This document shows, piece by piece, positions 34,538-43,600 of a stretch of 64,000 bases of DNA (within the stretch, counting starts at the first letter, position 1; every line of letters starts with the position of its first letter). Both the position numbers and the translations under genes were made by a program. Origin of the DNA: Timonella corticicola. GTDB lineage: Bacteria > Actinomycetota > Actinomycetes > Actinomycetales > Cellulomonadaceae. The notes beneath the pieces were generated by a model. That model was given only the letters and a program-made list of their open reading frames with translations, did not search any database and was not told the DNA's origin. Where the stretch lies: NCBI RefSeq assembly GCF_042683685.1, contig NZ_JBHUOP010000007.1, forward strand, positions 1 through 64,000, in the 5' to 3' direction.

Positions 34538-36187
34538 GTGTCTCTATTGAGAGTTTCAGATCTGTCCGTCGGTTACGTGAACCCAAAGACCAAGATTGTC
34601 GACGAGGTGGTCACGTCGGTGACCTTCGACGTCGAGCCGGGTGAACGCGTCGCGATTGTCGGGGAGTCCGGATCGGGGAAATCCACCACAGCCCACGCGC
34701 TGATCAACCTGCTTGCGGGTGGCGGCCGACTTCTGGGAGGCTCCATCACGCTTGACGGAAGAGAAGTCGCACACCTGCCTGAGCGGGCGTGGCCTGCGCT
34801 CCGTGGCAAACATGTCGGATTGGTGCCACAAGACCCTGGGGTCAGCCTGGACCCCGTGGTACGGATCGGTGAGCAAGTCGCTGAAGCCGTACGGCAGCAC
34901 ACCAGGATTCCCAAGAGGTTTGCGCGAGCACGAGCCGTTGATCTCCTACGAGAGGTTGGGATTGACAATCCTGAGGGGCGTGCAGCTCAGTTCCCGCACG
35001 AACTGTCTGGCGGTATGCGTCAGCGAGTCCTGATTGCGATCGCGATCGCCTCGGAACCCGAACTGATTATCGCTGATGAGCCAACCTCAGCTTTGGACGT
35101 CACGGTACAGCGGAAGATCCTGGACCTTCTCGATCAGGTGGTGGAGAAATCGGGTGCTGCGTGGTTGTTCATCACGCATGACCTGAGTGTTGCCGCTGAA
35201 CGTTCGGATCGGATCATTGTGATGCACCAGGGCACGATCGTTGAGCAGGGGCCGACTGAGCAACTGTTGAATTCCCCCACGCATGAGTACACGAGAAGAC
35301 TTTTGGCGGCTGACCCGACCCACGCGCCGTATCGCCCCTTTTCCTCGGAGCAGACAGCCAAGAACACATCGGTGGCTCTTGAGGTCCGTGACCTGTCGAA
35401 GTCCTTCGCGTTGCGAGGCACGAAATCCGTGGTCCGAGCAGTTCAAGACGTGTCATTCTCGGTTCCCCGCGGTCAGACGCTAGCGCTTGTCGGTGAATCC
35501 GGTTCCGGAAAGTCGACCATCACGCGCTTGGTCTTGGGGCTTGAGCGGCCTGATCGAGGGCAGGTGCTCTGTGATGGGGTGGCAGTGGTTGGAGCATATG
35601 CGCGCAGCGGATGGACCGCCCACCGAGAAGTGCTACGCACACTGAAGGGTTTTCGTCGCAGGGCTGGTTTGGTGTATCAGAACCCGTACGCGAGCCTTGA
35701 TCCATCGTTCTCAGTGTTCGAGTTGATCGCTGAACCGTTGCGGGCTGTTGGTGTACCGCAGGCTGACATCGATTCTCGAGTACCCGAGTTGCTTGATGCC
35801 GTGGGTCTCTCTCGTGACTTTACTCAACGCAGACCGCGGGCCTTATCGGGAGGGCAGCGTCAGAGGGTCGCGATTGCTCGTGCCCTCGCGTTCGACCCGG
35901 AGATATTGATCCTGGATGAGCCAACCTCAGCCCTGGACGTCTCCGTGCAGAAGCAGATCCTGGACTTACTCGTCACGCTTCAAGAAGAGCGCGGACTGAC
36001 ATATCTGTTTGTCACGCACGATCTGGCCGTGGTGCGCGGCTTTGCGCACAGGGTTGTGGTCATGAGCGCTGGTGAGGCTGTTGAAGAGGGCGACACTCGT
36101 GCCGTATTCGAACAACCGCAGCACCACTACACGAGGGAGCTTCTTGCTAGTCGTACAGGAGATGTGGGTTCGGTATCAGTGCGCTGA
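34538..36187 (+). CDS. fused DppD-DppF-type ABC ATPase
   Basis: 549 residues, two complete nucleotide-binding domains in one chain. First: GESGSGKSTTAHAL, LSGGMRQRVLIAIA, LIIADEPTSALDVT. Second (from about 285): GESGSGKSTITRLV, LSGGQRQRVAIARAL, ILILDEPTSALDVS. A single two-domain ATPase for a peptide-type importer is common in actinobacteria. The GTG start has GGGAG upstream. It is the last gene of the importer and probably of the whole organosulfur transcript; the NUDIX gene follows 18 bases later and may be read through. Confidence 0.9.
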   Translation: MSLLRVSDLSVGYVNPKTKIVDEVVTSVTFDVEPGERVAIVGESGSGKSTTAHALINLLAGGGRLLGGSITLDGREVAHLPERAWPALRGKHVGLVPQDPGVSLDPVVRIGEQVAEAVRQHTRIPKRFARARAVDLLREVGIDNPEGRAAQFPHELSGGMRQRVLIAIAIASEPELIIADEPTSALDVTVQRKILDLLDQVVEKSGAAWLFITHDLSVAAERSDRIIVMHQGTIVEQGPTEQLLNSPTHEYTRRLLAADPTHAPYRPFSSEQTAKNTSVALEVRDLSKSFALRGTKSVVRAVQDVSFSVPRGQTLALVGESGSGKSTITRLVLGLERPDRGQVLCDGVAVVGAYARSGWTAHREVLRTLKGFRRRAGLVYQNPYASLDPSFSVFELIAEPLRAVGVPQADIDSRVPELLDAVGLSRDFTQRRPRALSGGQRQRVAIARALAFDPEILILDEPTSALDVSVQKQILDLLVTLQEERGLTYLFVTHDLAVVRGFAHRVVVMSAGEAVEEGDTRAVFEQPQHHYTRELLASRTGDVGSVSVR

Positions 36188-36205
36188 AAGGCGTAGGGTT
36201 GGTGC

Positions 36206-36799
36206 GTGATCGACACTGACTCCCCGCACATTCCTGAGGCCGATGACTACGCGGCCTATGCCGCCCTGCTTCTCGACGAGTGGGTTACGCCTGATTCTGA
36301 GCAGGAGTATCTGCGGGGCGAGTATGCGCAGTTCCTGCGTGCAGGCAAGGGAGCCGCAGTCCGCCGTGAGGGTGGACCTCAACACCTGACGGCTTCATCA
36401 TTCGTGTTCAATGCGGATCACACCCACGTGTTGCTCTGTTTTCACCGTAAAGGACAGTTTTGGGTGCAACTGGGTGGTCACATCGAAGACGGCGATGTGA
36501 ATCTAGCCGATAGCGCGTTGCGTGAGGCCATCGAGGAATCCGGAATCGATGACTTGATCCTAATCAGTCCATTTCCGGCGGATCTGAACCGACACGACCT
36601 AGGCAATGCCTTTGGGTCCTGTCAGACCCACTGGGACGTGGGTTTCGTGTTCGAGGCACCCGAAGGGGCTCAACCTCAGACCAGCGATGAATCCGAGGAC
36701 GTGAAGTGGTGGCCCATCGGTGCACTACCGGAGCGCACCCCACCCGATAACCGGTCTCGTATCGCGTATGCACTGCTGGCCCTTAACGCCGATGCCTAA
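36206..36799 (+). CDS. NUDIX hydrolase (box irregular)
   Basis: 197 residues. HLTASSFVFNADHTHVLLCFHRKGQFWVQLGGHIEDGD leads into a Nudix helix ADSALREAIEESGI. The box matches REUXEEXGU, but the first half has GD instead of GE and one extra residue before the helix, so metal binding may be altered. FNRHD/THWDVGFVFEA and EDVKWWPIGALPE complete the fold. It should hydrolyse a nucleoside diphosphate linked to another group; the substrate is unknown. GTG 36206 is 18 bases after the ATPase gene. A broken copy of its N-terminal region lies at 37806-37895. Confidence 0.8.
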   Translation: MIDTDSPHIPEADDYAAYAALLLDEWVTPDSEQEYLRGEYAQFLRAGKGAAVRREGGPQHLTASSFVFNADHTHVLLCFHRKGQFWVQLGGHIEDGDVNLADSALREAIEESGIDDLILISPFPADLNRHDLGNAFGSCQTHWDVGFVFEAPEGAQPQTSDESEDVKWWPIGALPERTPPDNRSRIAYALLALNADA

Positions 36800-36959
36800 C
36801 TAGGCGAAGCCGCAGAGATGATCCCAATCCTGTAGTTTTCAGGTGGAAGACTGATGAACGTGTACTTTTGGCCATGTACTCGGACGGTGAGTGGCCATAG
36901 TATCGGGAACGCCTGACCCTTGATCAGGCTAGATACTCTTTCTTAAAGTTGGTTCCCTG

Positions 36960-37661
36960 ATGAAACCTGTCTCCTCTGTTCGCTCCACTCCAATGATCAG
37001 TTCCATCGCATGTGTTGCAGGAATTATGCTCGTGCTGTCTGCCTGTGGCGGTGAGTCCGTTCCAATGGATAACACGTCGTCAAATGGCACTTCGGCGAGT
37101 ACTGACCTCGAACAAATCCCAGAGAACCTCCCGGAAGGTCCAACTTCCGCAGAGGACCCGACTCCTGCGGAAGAGGAAACGAAAGCCCCAGGCAGCGCGA
37201 CTCCAAAGGGGCAGGAACCGCAGAAAACTGCCGAAGAGGAGACTCCGGTTCTTCGCAAGACCACGCCACAAGATCTGGGCAACTATAAACAGCAAGAGGC
37301 GGAACGTGAACTTGCGAGTACAAAACTTGAGTTGCCCGAGGGAATGAGTTTTCGCGAACCTTTCGTGTTCGAGGCCGATGAACTCATGAGGTTCGAGCCC
37401 GGATACTTCCAGATGGAGATGACGTGGGACTGGCAGTGTGCGTGGATTGCCACCGCGATTGACCACGTTAGGAACGGTGACCTCGTCAAGGCTGGTGAGG
37501 CGGTAGACGTTATTGAGACGTTGCCTGATACTGACCTGATTGAGGCTTTCCCAGACTTTGACAGAATCCTCTACATGACCAACAAACTGAGGGAGGGGAT
37601 CGTGTTCCCTTCTCTGGATCAGTTTGTTGCTGGATGTCCGGCAAGTGTGCTCGGCAAATGA
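36960..37661 (+). CDS. lipoprotein of unknown function
   Basis: 233 residues. Signal peptide with lipobox LSAC (Cys about 29), then a long disordered acidic Glu/Thr/Pro stretch (about 35-105) acting as a spacer from the membrane, then a compact C-terminal domain (about 110-233) with MRFEPGYFQMEMTWDWQCAWIATAIDHV and a final Cys in FVAGCPASV that could form a disulfide with the Cys in WQCAW. I do not recognise the domain. No clear Shine-Dalgarno site; about 160 bases of spacer precede it. A hairpin repeat follows its stop. Confidence 0.65.
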   Translation: MKPVSSVRSTPMISSIACVAGIMLVLSACGGESVPMDNTSSNGTSASTDLEQIPENLPEGPTSAEDPTPAEEETKAPGSATPKGQEPQKTAEEETPVLRKTTPQDLGNYKQQEAERELASTKLELPEGMSFREPFVFEADELMRFEPGYFQMEMTWDWQCAWIATAIDHVRNGDLVKAGEAVDVIETLPDTDLIEAFPDFDRILYMTNKLREGIVFPSLDQFVAGCPASVLGK

Positions 37662-37691
37662 AGGGATGCAGTGAGCCGGGGCGCGGCTGAG

Positions 37692-37737
37692 GATATGGCA
37701 AAGGGAGCCAGTGCTGCAGTCGCTGACTCCCTTTGTG
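37692..37737. repeat. 46-bp hairpin repeat, left copy (also a terminator)
   Basis: GATATGGCAAAGGGAGCCAG... through CTGACTCCCTTTGTG. The arms CAAAGGGAGCCAG and CTGACTCCCTTTG pair (one mismatch) around a GCTGCAGTC loop. It differs by a single base from 44483-44528. It acts as the likely terminator of the lipoprotein gene and marks the left edge of the alpha-galactoside cassette. Confidence 0.8.
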
Positions 37738-37805
37738 TATTCTCTTCAGGGTGTTCAGGCACAGTGAGTGAGGTCTGTGCGAGATACAGCGGTGCGCTTG
37801 CATGA

Positions 37806-37895
37806 TACGACGTTCTGCTTGGTGACGAGTTGGTCACGTTGGATTCTGAACAGGACTATCTGCGCGACCAGTCCGTATAGTTCTTGCATGCGCTT
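37806..37895 (+). pseudogene. fragment of a NUDIX gene (N-terminal region)
   Basis: Read in one frame, the stretch gives YDVLLGDELVTLDSEQDYLR, then DQSV, a TAG stop, and FLHAL. This aligns with YAALLLDEWVTPDSEQEYLR...QFLRAG near the N terminus of the intact NUDIX protein encoded at 36206. It lacks start, Nudix box and C terminus. A decayed duplicate lying just inside the left hairpin repeat. Confidence 0.75.
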
Positions 37896-37951
37896 ATCTT
37901 CGCATCAGCGAAGAACTGCTTAACGCTTTTGAACTGGCGTAGCCTAGTGCT

Positions 37952-38971
37952 GTGGACGAAAACATTCGCCGGAAACCGCCGGTCATCGCAGATGTAGCTA
38001 AACGTGCGGGCGTATCCGTGCCCACTGTTTCTAGAGTCTTGTCCGGGACAACGCGGGTGAGCCCGGAGCGCCACGCACGCGTGCTCAAAGCGATCGAGGA
38101 ACTGGGCTACCGCCCGAATGGTGCAGCGCAGGCATTAGCCCGCGGTGACCAAGCAATGATTGCTGTATTTACTTCGAGTATCACTTGGTACGGGTACGCT
38201 AGCACGATTCATGGTATCGAGAAGGCGGCTCGTGAAGCTGGATATCTGATCACAATCGCAGTGGTAGAAGCTACAAGTCCAGCGCAGGTGGCCGCGGCCA
38301 TTAATCAGGTATTGGGTCAGCCGTTAGCAGGTGCGGTTGTGCTGGAGTATGACCCTGCAGGTGTCGCGGTGCTTGCTGCTCTACCTGAGTGGTTACCCAC
38401 AGTCGCAGCGGCGGCTGGAGGAGTCAAGGCAACTGATCGTTCCCATGCCTACATGGATGATGAAGTTGCAGCCGCGCAAGCTACTAGGTATCTGCTTGAT
38501 TTGGGGCACAAGACCGTTCATCACATCGCGATTCCGTCCGCAGGAAGTGAAAGCGCTCGTACGCTGGGATGGCGGCGAGCATTACGCGATCGCGGAATCT
38601 CGACTCCCGAAATCGTGGTTTCAGATTGGGCGCCGATGGCGGGATACGACGCAGCACGCCGACTTTTGCAGTCCAATGACGCCACAGCAATTTTATGCGG
38701 CAACGACGATATTGCGATCGCCGCTGCGAAAGCGGCGAGAGACTGTGGGCTGTCAGTTCCTGACGACCTAAGCCTCATCGGCTTTGATGATCAGCCCTTG
38801 AGTGCGATGTGGGATCCACCGCTAACGACCATTCGCCAGGACTTCGCAAATCTTGGGCGTGAGGCATTCAAGTTACTCATCTCAGATAGAGCAGGTGAAC
38901 CGCAGAACATTCGGATTGTTCCGGATCTTGTGGTTCGGGGATCAACGGCTCCCCCGCCAGCAAGTTTGTGA
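37952..38971 (+). CDS. LacI-family regulator of the alpha-galactoside genes
   Basis: 339 residues. N-terminal LacI helix-turn-helix VIADVAKRAGVSVPTVSRVLSG with hinge GYRPNGAAQALARG, then a sugar-binding core (SARTLGWRRALRDRGI, AILCGNDDIAIAAAKAARDCGLSVPDDLSLIGFDDQPLSAMWDPPLTTIRQD). It probably represses the downstream GH36/ABC operon in the absence of an alpha-galactoside. GTG 37952 has no Shine-Dalgarno site, but a TAGCCT hexamer ends 6 bases upstream, so the message may be leaderless. Two likely operators follow the gene. Confidence 0.87.
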   Translation: MDENIRRKPPVIADVAKRAGVSVPTVSRVLSGTTRVSPERHARVLKAIEELGYRPNGAAQALARGDQAMIAVFTSSITWYGYASTIHGIEKAAREAGYLITIAVVEATSPAQVAAAINQVLGQPLAGAVVLEYDPAGVAVLAALPEWLPTVAAAAGGVKATDRSHAYMDDEVAAAQATRYLLDLGHKTVHHIAIPSAGSESARTLGWRRALRDRGISTPEIVVSDWAPMAGYDAARRLLQSNDATAILCGNDDIAIAAAKAARDCGLSVPDDLSLIGFDDQPLSAMWDPPLTTIRQDFANLGREAFKLLISDRAGEPQNIRIVPDLVVRGSTAPPPASL

Positions 38972-38982
38972 AAGCGCTATCA
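38969..38982. promoter_or_regulatory. LacI-type operator 1 of the alpha-galactoside operon
   Basis: TGAAAGCGCTATCA fits the LacI/CcpA-type half-site pattern with a central CG. It overlaps the end of the regulator gene and lies upstream of the galactosidase promoter. Confidence 0.6.
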
Positions 38983-39024
38983 AATTGTAATCATCTATTT
39001 TTAGAGGAGTGTTGCGCCAGTTCT

Positions 39025-39039
39025 TGATATGCGCTTTCA
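39025..39039. promoter_or_regulatory. LacI-type operator 2 of the alpha-galactoside operon
   Basis: TGATATGCGCTTTCA is nearly the reverse complement of operator 1, 57 bases away and 28 bases before the galactosidase ATG. The spacing would allow looping or promoter blocking. Confidence 0.55.
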
Positions 39040-39066
39040 TAGAGTCATCGAACAAAGGAGTATTCG

Positions 39067-41196
39067 ATGGCGAACCTCGCTTCTGCAACCGAGTTGCAGT
39101 TATGGGCTGACGGCTCAATCCGGATCCTACTGCGGTGGAACATGTCTGGTCCCGTGGCGATCACAGTTGTTTCCTCGTCAGAGGTCGAGGAGTTTGACCC
39201 GACGGCGATCAACGAACAGCCCTTGGTGGAACTGCTGGCGGTGGGGCACGGAAGAAGCAGCGCCAACCTCAGGAACACCTCGACAGCCATCGGGAATCGA
39301 CTGCGATATGTGCGGCATGACGTTGTCAAAGAAGACCCCTGGACCGTGTATGACATCGTTCAACACGATCCAATCAGCGGTTTAACCGTCACATCAGTAC
39401 TGCGAGTGTTGGAGTCTCATGGGGCACTCGAATCTTGGACCAAGGTACGCAATGATTCCAGTATCGCGGTGAATCTACAGGCGGTCTCTTCCCTCATGAT
39501 TGGCCGACCGATTGCGTCAACGCCTATTAGCGCTACTCGTTCAATTGAGGGTACCAGCGAGTGGTTGGGCGAGACCCGATGGGCCAACCGCCCGCTTCGC
39601 AACCAGAGTGGTTTACCCCGGCTGGATCTAGCAGCCCACCAGAGCCAGGACAGTCGTGGTTCGATTTCTTTGATTAGCCAAGGCACGTGGTCCTCTGGGC
39701 AGCGAGTGCCCTCAGGAGTGCTCGCAGCAGAAGACGGCGGACGTGCGCTCGCGTGGCAGGTGACGCACAACGGCCCGTGGCGTGTGGAGTTCTCTGAACG
39801 CCTTGGACATAACGAACGTGGATATCTGGTCCTTGGTATGTTCGGACCGACTGATGCTGACCACGCGTGGCTCCACATACTGCCATCAGGCGCCGAGTTC
39901 ACAAGTGTACGAGTAGCTGTAGCTTTTGCCGATACTGGCTGGCAGAGCGCGATCGCGCATATGAGTGAGTTGCGTCGAGCAAGCAGAAGGAGAAGCAATC
40001 ACAACCGCCCAGTGATTTACAACGACTATATGAACACGTTGATGGGCGACCCGACGACCGAAAAGCTGCTGCCACTCATAGATGCTGCGGCGCAGACAGG
40101 TGCTGACTACTTTTGCATCGACTGCGGTTGGTACGACGAAACAGGAGATTGGTGGGACTCGGTCGGCGAATGGACGCCGAGTACGACCCGTTTCCCAGAC
40201 GGTGGGTTGATACGCGTCATCGAACATATTCGAGCAAAAGGTCTGATTCCGGGGCTTTGGCTTGAACCAGAAGTCATTGGGGTGCGCAGCCCTATGGCCA
40301 ACAAACTTCCAGATTCAGCATTCTTGCAACGCAACGGTGTACGCATAGTCGAGCATGACCGCTATCTTTTGGACCTTCGTAGTCCAGCGGCAAGAGCGCA
40401 CCTCGACGCTGTAGTAGACCGGATTGTGAATGAATACAAGGTCGGTTACTTCAAGTTTGACTATAACGTCACGCCTGGACTGGGGACAGATCTCAACGCG
40501 GACAGCCCGGGTGATGGGCTTCTGCAGCAGAACCGTGCGCAGTTGGAATGGGTTGCTGGAGTATTTGAGCGGCACCCCGAACTTGTCATAGAGAACTGTG
40601 CCTCAGGCGGAATGCGCGCAGACTACGCGCTCCTTGAATACTTCGATGTCCAGTCGACATCGGACCAACAAAACCCTCTGCTCTACCCACCGGTTGCTGC
40701 TGGATCGCTCGTTTCGATGTTGCCTGATCAAGCAGCCAACTGGGCCTACCCGCAACCGGAGATGACGGATGAGCAGATTGTCTTCACTATGTGCACAGGT
40801 ATAGCTGGTCGTCTTCAACTCTCGGGGAAACTCGACCAAATGTCCGCGGAACAGCGGGAACTTGTCGTTCAGGGAGTTGAACTGGCGAAGAACTGGTTCC
40901 CAACCTTACGCAACGCTCGGCCATTCTGGCCGCTTGGACTCCCTCAGTGGGACTCCGAGTGGGTTGCCGTAGGGCACCGTGGCGAATATGAATCCCTCGT
41001 TGTCGTGTGGTGGCGAGGAAAAGACAATGCACAGGCCGTACTGGAGGTTCCGCCAGGTGACGTCTCAGTTGTCTATCCGGCACCGACATACGAGAGCAGC
41101 GCTTGGGAGGTGAATATCGAATCGCCGGGACGAGTACGACTGGCAGTCTCCTCCCCGCATCCACAAGCACGCGTCTTGCGGATTAGGCACACGTAA
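39067..41196 (+). CDS. alpha-galactosidase, GH36
   Basis: 709 residues. It hydrolyses terminal alpha-galactose from melibiose or raffinose-type sugars; it lacks a signal peptide, so it acts in the cytoplasm. N-terminal beta domain to about 310, then a TIM barrel: DYFCIDCGWYDETGDWWDSVGEW, GLIPGLWLEPEVIG, nucleophile Asp465 in YFKFDYNV, ENCASGGMRADYALLEYFD, acid/base Asp533 in STSDQQNP, then a C-terminal beta domain. All catalytic positions are present. AAAGGAG lies 6 bases before the ATG. It is preceded by the LacI gene and followed by a dedicated sugar importer. Confidence 0.92.
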   Translation: MANLASATELQLWADGSIRILLRWNMSGPVAITVVSSSEVEEFDPTAINEQPLVELLAVGHGRSSANLRNTSTAIGNRLRYVRHDVVKEDPWTVYDIVQHDPISGLTVTSVLRVLESHGALESWTKVRNDSSIAVNLQAVSSLMIGRPIASTPISATRSIEGTSEWLGETRWANRPLRNQSGLPRLDLAAHQSQDSRGSISLISQGTWSSGQRVPSGVLAAEDGGRALAWQVTHNGPWRVEFSERLGHNERGYLVLGMFGPTDADHAWLHILPSGAEFTSVRVAVAFADTGWQSAIAHMSELRRASRRRSNHNRPVIYNDYMNTLMGDPTTEKLLPLIDAAAQTGADYFCIDCGWYDETGDWWDSVGEWTPSTTRFPDGGLIRVIEHIRAKGLIPGLWLEPEVIGVRSPMANKLPDSAFLQRNGVRIVEHDRYLLDLRSPAARAHLDAVVDRIVNEYKVGYFKFDYNVTPGLGTDLNADSPGDGLLQQNRAQLEWVAGVFERHPELVIENCASGGMRADYALLEYFDVQSTSDQQNPLLYPPVAAGSLVSMLPDQAANWAYPQPEMTDEQIVFTMCTGIAGRLQLSGKLDQMSAEQRELVVQGVELAKNWFPTLRNARPFWPLGLPQWDSEWVAVGHRGEYESLVVVWWRGKDNAQAVLEVPPGDVSVVYPAPTYESSAWEVNIESPGRVRLAVSSPHPQARVLRIRHT

Positions 41197-41254
41197 GACA
41201 TTTCATCAGGAGAATTCAGTGTCAATGTTGACACCAAATCGACAAGGAGTCGAT

Positions 41255-42604
41255 ATGAAAAAGTTCTTGACCACAACAGCGCTTGTCCTCAGTGCAGGGA
41301 TGTTATTGGCATCTTGCAGCGATCCAAGCGTAACCGACACCTCGGAACCTACCACTGGTAGTTCGGCAACTGGAAACACGTCGGCCGAGGGTGACTACTG
41401 GCCTGCTCAGGACACAGATCTTGAGGGCACAAAACTGACCATCTGGGCAGCACAAAACTCCAACACGGTCCCTGAATCGGTGATTGGTGCATTCTCAGAG
41501 CTGACTGGTGCCGACATCGAGGTCGTCACCATCCCCGACCCGTATGAACAGGGTGTTCAGACCAAAGTAGCGACCGGAGACAAGCCCGATCTTGCGTTCT
41601 GGCAACCCACGGGTTCTATGCTCACGGCATTGAACGCAACCACAAACCTGCAACCTCTCGACGACGCTCCGTGGATCGGAAACACACCGATGGCATTGCG
41701 TAACCTCACAGGCATACTGCATGACACCCGCTACGCGGCGCTCATCACAAGCCCTGCGGTTGAGGGCGTTTACTACAACAAGAAGGTCTTCGCGGACAAC
41801 GGTGTCACAGAAATCCCAGAGGACTGGGACTCATTCATCGCTACAGCCCGTGACCTAAAATCAGCCGGTGTAACCCCATTCTTCGAGATGGCTGGTGACC
41901 GCTGGGGAACGCAATGGTGGGTCCAAGTCCAGCTTGCAGATGCAGCCGCTGATGGCCTGTGGGACCGGGTGAACAGAAACGAAGAGAAGTTCACCGACCC
42001 AACGATCCTGGGAACGATCGAGAACTACAAGGGCTTGATCGATGAAGGTCTTTTCAACTCCGACATCAAGACTGCAACTTTTGAGGATCAAGGTGATGCA
42101 CTGCTGAATGGAGACGCTGCAATGGTTGTCCAAGTGAACTCCTTCTTCGGACAGTTGCAAGCGAAAACTGACAGTGCAACGCTTGACGACACCATTGGTT
42201 TCTTCCCAATTTCTCCTTCTGGAAACGTGGGAACCTTTATCCCAGATCAATCCAACGCACTCGTCGCGTTCAAGACCGGAGATGAGAAGCGTGAGTCCGC
42301 AGCGCGGCAACTCCTTTCGTTCTGGTTGGGGGATGGTTATCCGGCGTTCGTTGAAGCGCAGAACACAGTTTCTCTTTCCGACAACGTTGAGAGCCCAGCA
42401 TCTGTACCTCAGGCGCTGAAAGACATCCATGCCTCATTGGATAACTCCGTTGGATCAATGCAAGCGCTGGCGGTCGCTAACCCAGACCTCTATATCTTCC
42501 TTGCCGACATGATTCAGGGCACGACTACTCCAGAGCAGGTTGCTCAGCAGACGCAAGATCAGTTCGAGCAATTGGCACGTGCGCAAGGCGTAGACGGATT
42601 CTAA
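41255..42604 (+). CDS. sugar-binding lipoprotein (family 1), probable alpha-galactoside
   Basis: 449 residues. Signal peptide MKKFLTTTALVLSAGMLLAS with lipobox Cys (LASC), then a family-1 binding fold: KLTIWAAQNSNTVPESVIGAFSELTG, VATGDKPDLAFWQPTGSML, VEGVYYNKKVFADNGVTEIPEDWDSFIATARDLK. It captures sugar for the two permeases downstream. ATG 41255 is chosen over an ATG 12 codons upstream because AAGGAG precedes it and the signal peptide starts there. No ATPase gene is present in the cluster. Confidence 0.88.
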   Translation: MKKFLTTTALVLSAGMLLASCSDPSVTDTSEPTTGSSATGNTSAEGDYWPAQDTDLEGTKLTIWAAQNSNTVPESVIGAFSELTGADIEVVTIPDPYEQGVQTKVATGDKPDLAFWQPTGSMLTALNATTNLQPLDDAPWIGNTPMALRNLTGILHDTRYAALITSPAVEGVYYNKKVFADNGVTEIPEDWDSFIATARDLKSAGVTPFFEMAGDRWGTQWWVQVQLADAAADGLWDRVNRNEEKFTDPTILGTIENYKGLIDEGLFNSDIKTATFEDQGDALLNGDAAMVVQVNSFFGQLQAKTDSATLDDTIGFFPISPSGNVGTFIPDQSNALVAFKTGDEKRESAARQLLSFWLGDGYPAFVEAQNTVSLSDNVESPASVPQALKDIHASLDNSVGSMQALAVANPDLYIFLADMIQGTTTPEQVAQQTQDQFEQLARAQGVDGF

Positions 42605-42611
42605 GGTTCAT

Positions 42612-42643
42612 AGGGCTACGCCGACGCCCGTCGGCGTAACCCT
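42612..42643 (+). terminator. hairpin between binding-protein and permease genes
   Basis: AGGGCTACGCCGAC and GTCGGCGTAACCCT form a 14-bp stem (one wobble) with a 4-base loop directly after the binding-protein stop. Such structures stabilise the upstream message and raise binding protein over permease. Confidence 0.7.
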
Positions 42644-42670
42644 ATGATCGGAGACCTATTAAGGAAAATG

Positions 42671-43600
42671 ATGGCAGCAACGACGGGAAATGCCAGGCCC
42701 ACACAAGTGCGCTTCCGTGGCAGGAAGACTCGTAGGCACAGGCAAAACCACCCCATGACCTTCTTGGTACCCGCATTCATTGTGCTCGGGGTATTTTTCT
42801 TCCTACCAACCCTCTTTAACTTCATCTATGCGCTCACCGACTGGTCCAGTTTCAAAAGCGAAGTCAACTTTGTGGGATTCCGAAATATCTCGGAACTATT
42901 GAGCAGCGGCACACTAGTTTCTGCTCTTCGAATTACTCTGGTGTACGCAGTGCTCGTGGCTGTTTTTCAGAACCTTTTCGGTCTGTTGCTTGCGTTACTG
43001 CTGGAGCGCGATACTCGAGTCAACCGGTTCGCACGCACGATGTTCTTCATCCCTGTCATCATGTCTGCGCTCGCAGTTGGCTATGTCTTTCAAGCCTTGC
43101 TGAAACCTGAGGGTGCATTGAACGGTGTACTGTCTCAACTCTTTGGAACAGAGATCACCATCGCGTGGCTGGGTTCGACGACGTGGACAATTTTGGTTGT
43201 CGCAATTATCCACGCTTGGAAATGGATGGGGCTTTCCATGCTCATCTATCTTGCTGGATTGAAGACCATCAGCGAAGAAGTCTACGAGGCCGCACGGCTC
43301 GATGGCGTCTCCGGCTGGGCGATGTTCCGTCAGATCAAATTTCCACTGCTTGCACCGGCCGTGACGTTCAATGTCGCTACGGCATTGCTGGGTTCGATGA
43401 ACGGGTTCGATATTGTCCAAGCGACGACCGGTGGTGGCCCAGCCCGAACCACAGAGTTGCTTAACATCTTCATCTTTAGAACCTTCGGGCAAGGTCTCTT
43501 CGCGCAAGCAACAGCGATGAGTTTGGTGCTCTTCTTGATGGTGCTGGTGCTGGCGTTCCCTGTCATCCGAGTCCTACGTAAGAGAGAGGAAGTCCTATGA
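42671..43600 (+). CDS. sugar ABC permease (MalF/UgpA type)
   Basis: About 309 residues, six membrane spans. FLVPAFIVLGVFFFLPTLFNFIYALTDW at the N terminus; docking loop EEVYEAARLDGVSGWAMFRQIKFPLLAP. ATG 42671 has AAGGA five bases upstream; frame-compatible ATGs at 42644 and 42668 are less well spaced. GC content is visibly lower here than in the flanking operons. Overlaps the next permease as ATGA. Confidence 0.9.
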   Translation: MAATTGNARPTQVRFRGRKTRRHRQNHPMTFLVPAFIVLGVFFFLPTLFNFIYALTDWSSFKSEVNFVGFRNISELLSSGTLVSALRITLVYAVLVAVFQNLFGLLLALLLERDTRVNRFARTMFFIPVIMSALAVGYVFQALLKPEGALNGVLSQLFGTEITIAWLGSTTWTILVVAIIHAWKWMGLSMLIYLAGLKTISEEVYEAARLDGVSGWAMFRQIKFPLLAPAVTFNVATALLGSMNGFDIVQATTGGGPARTTELLNIFIFRTFGQGLFAQATAMSLVLFLMVLVLAFPVIRVLRKREEVL

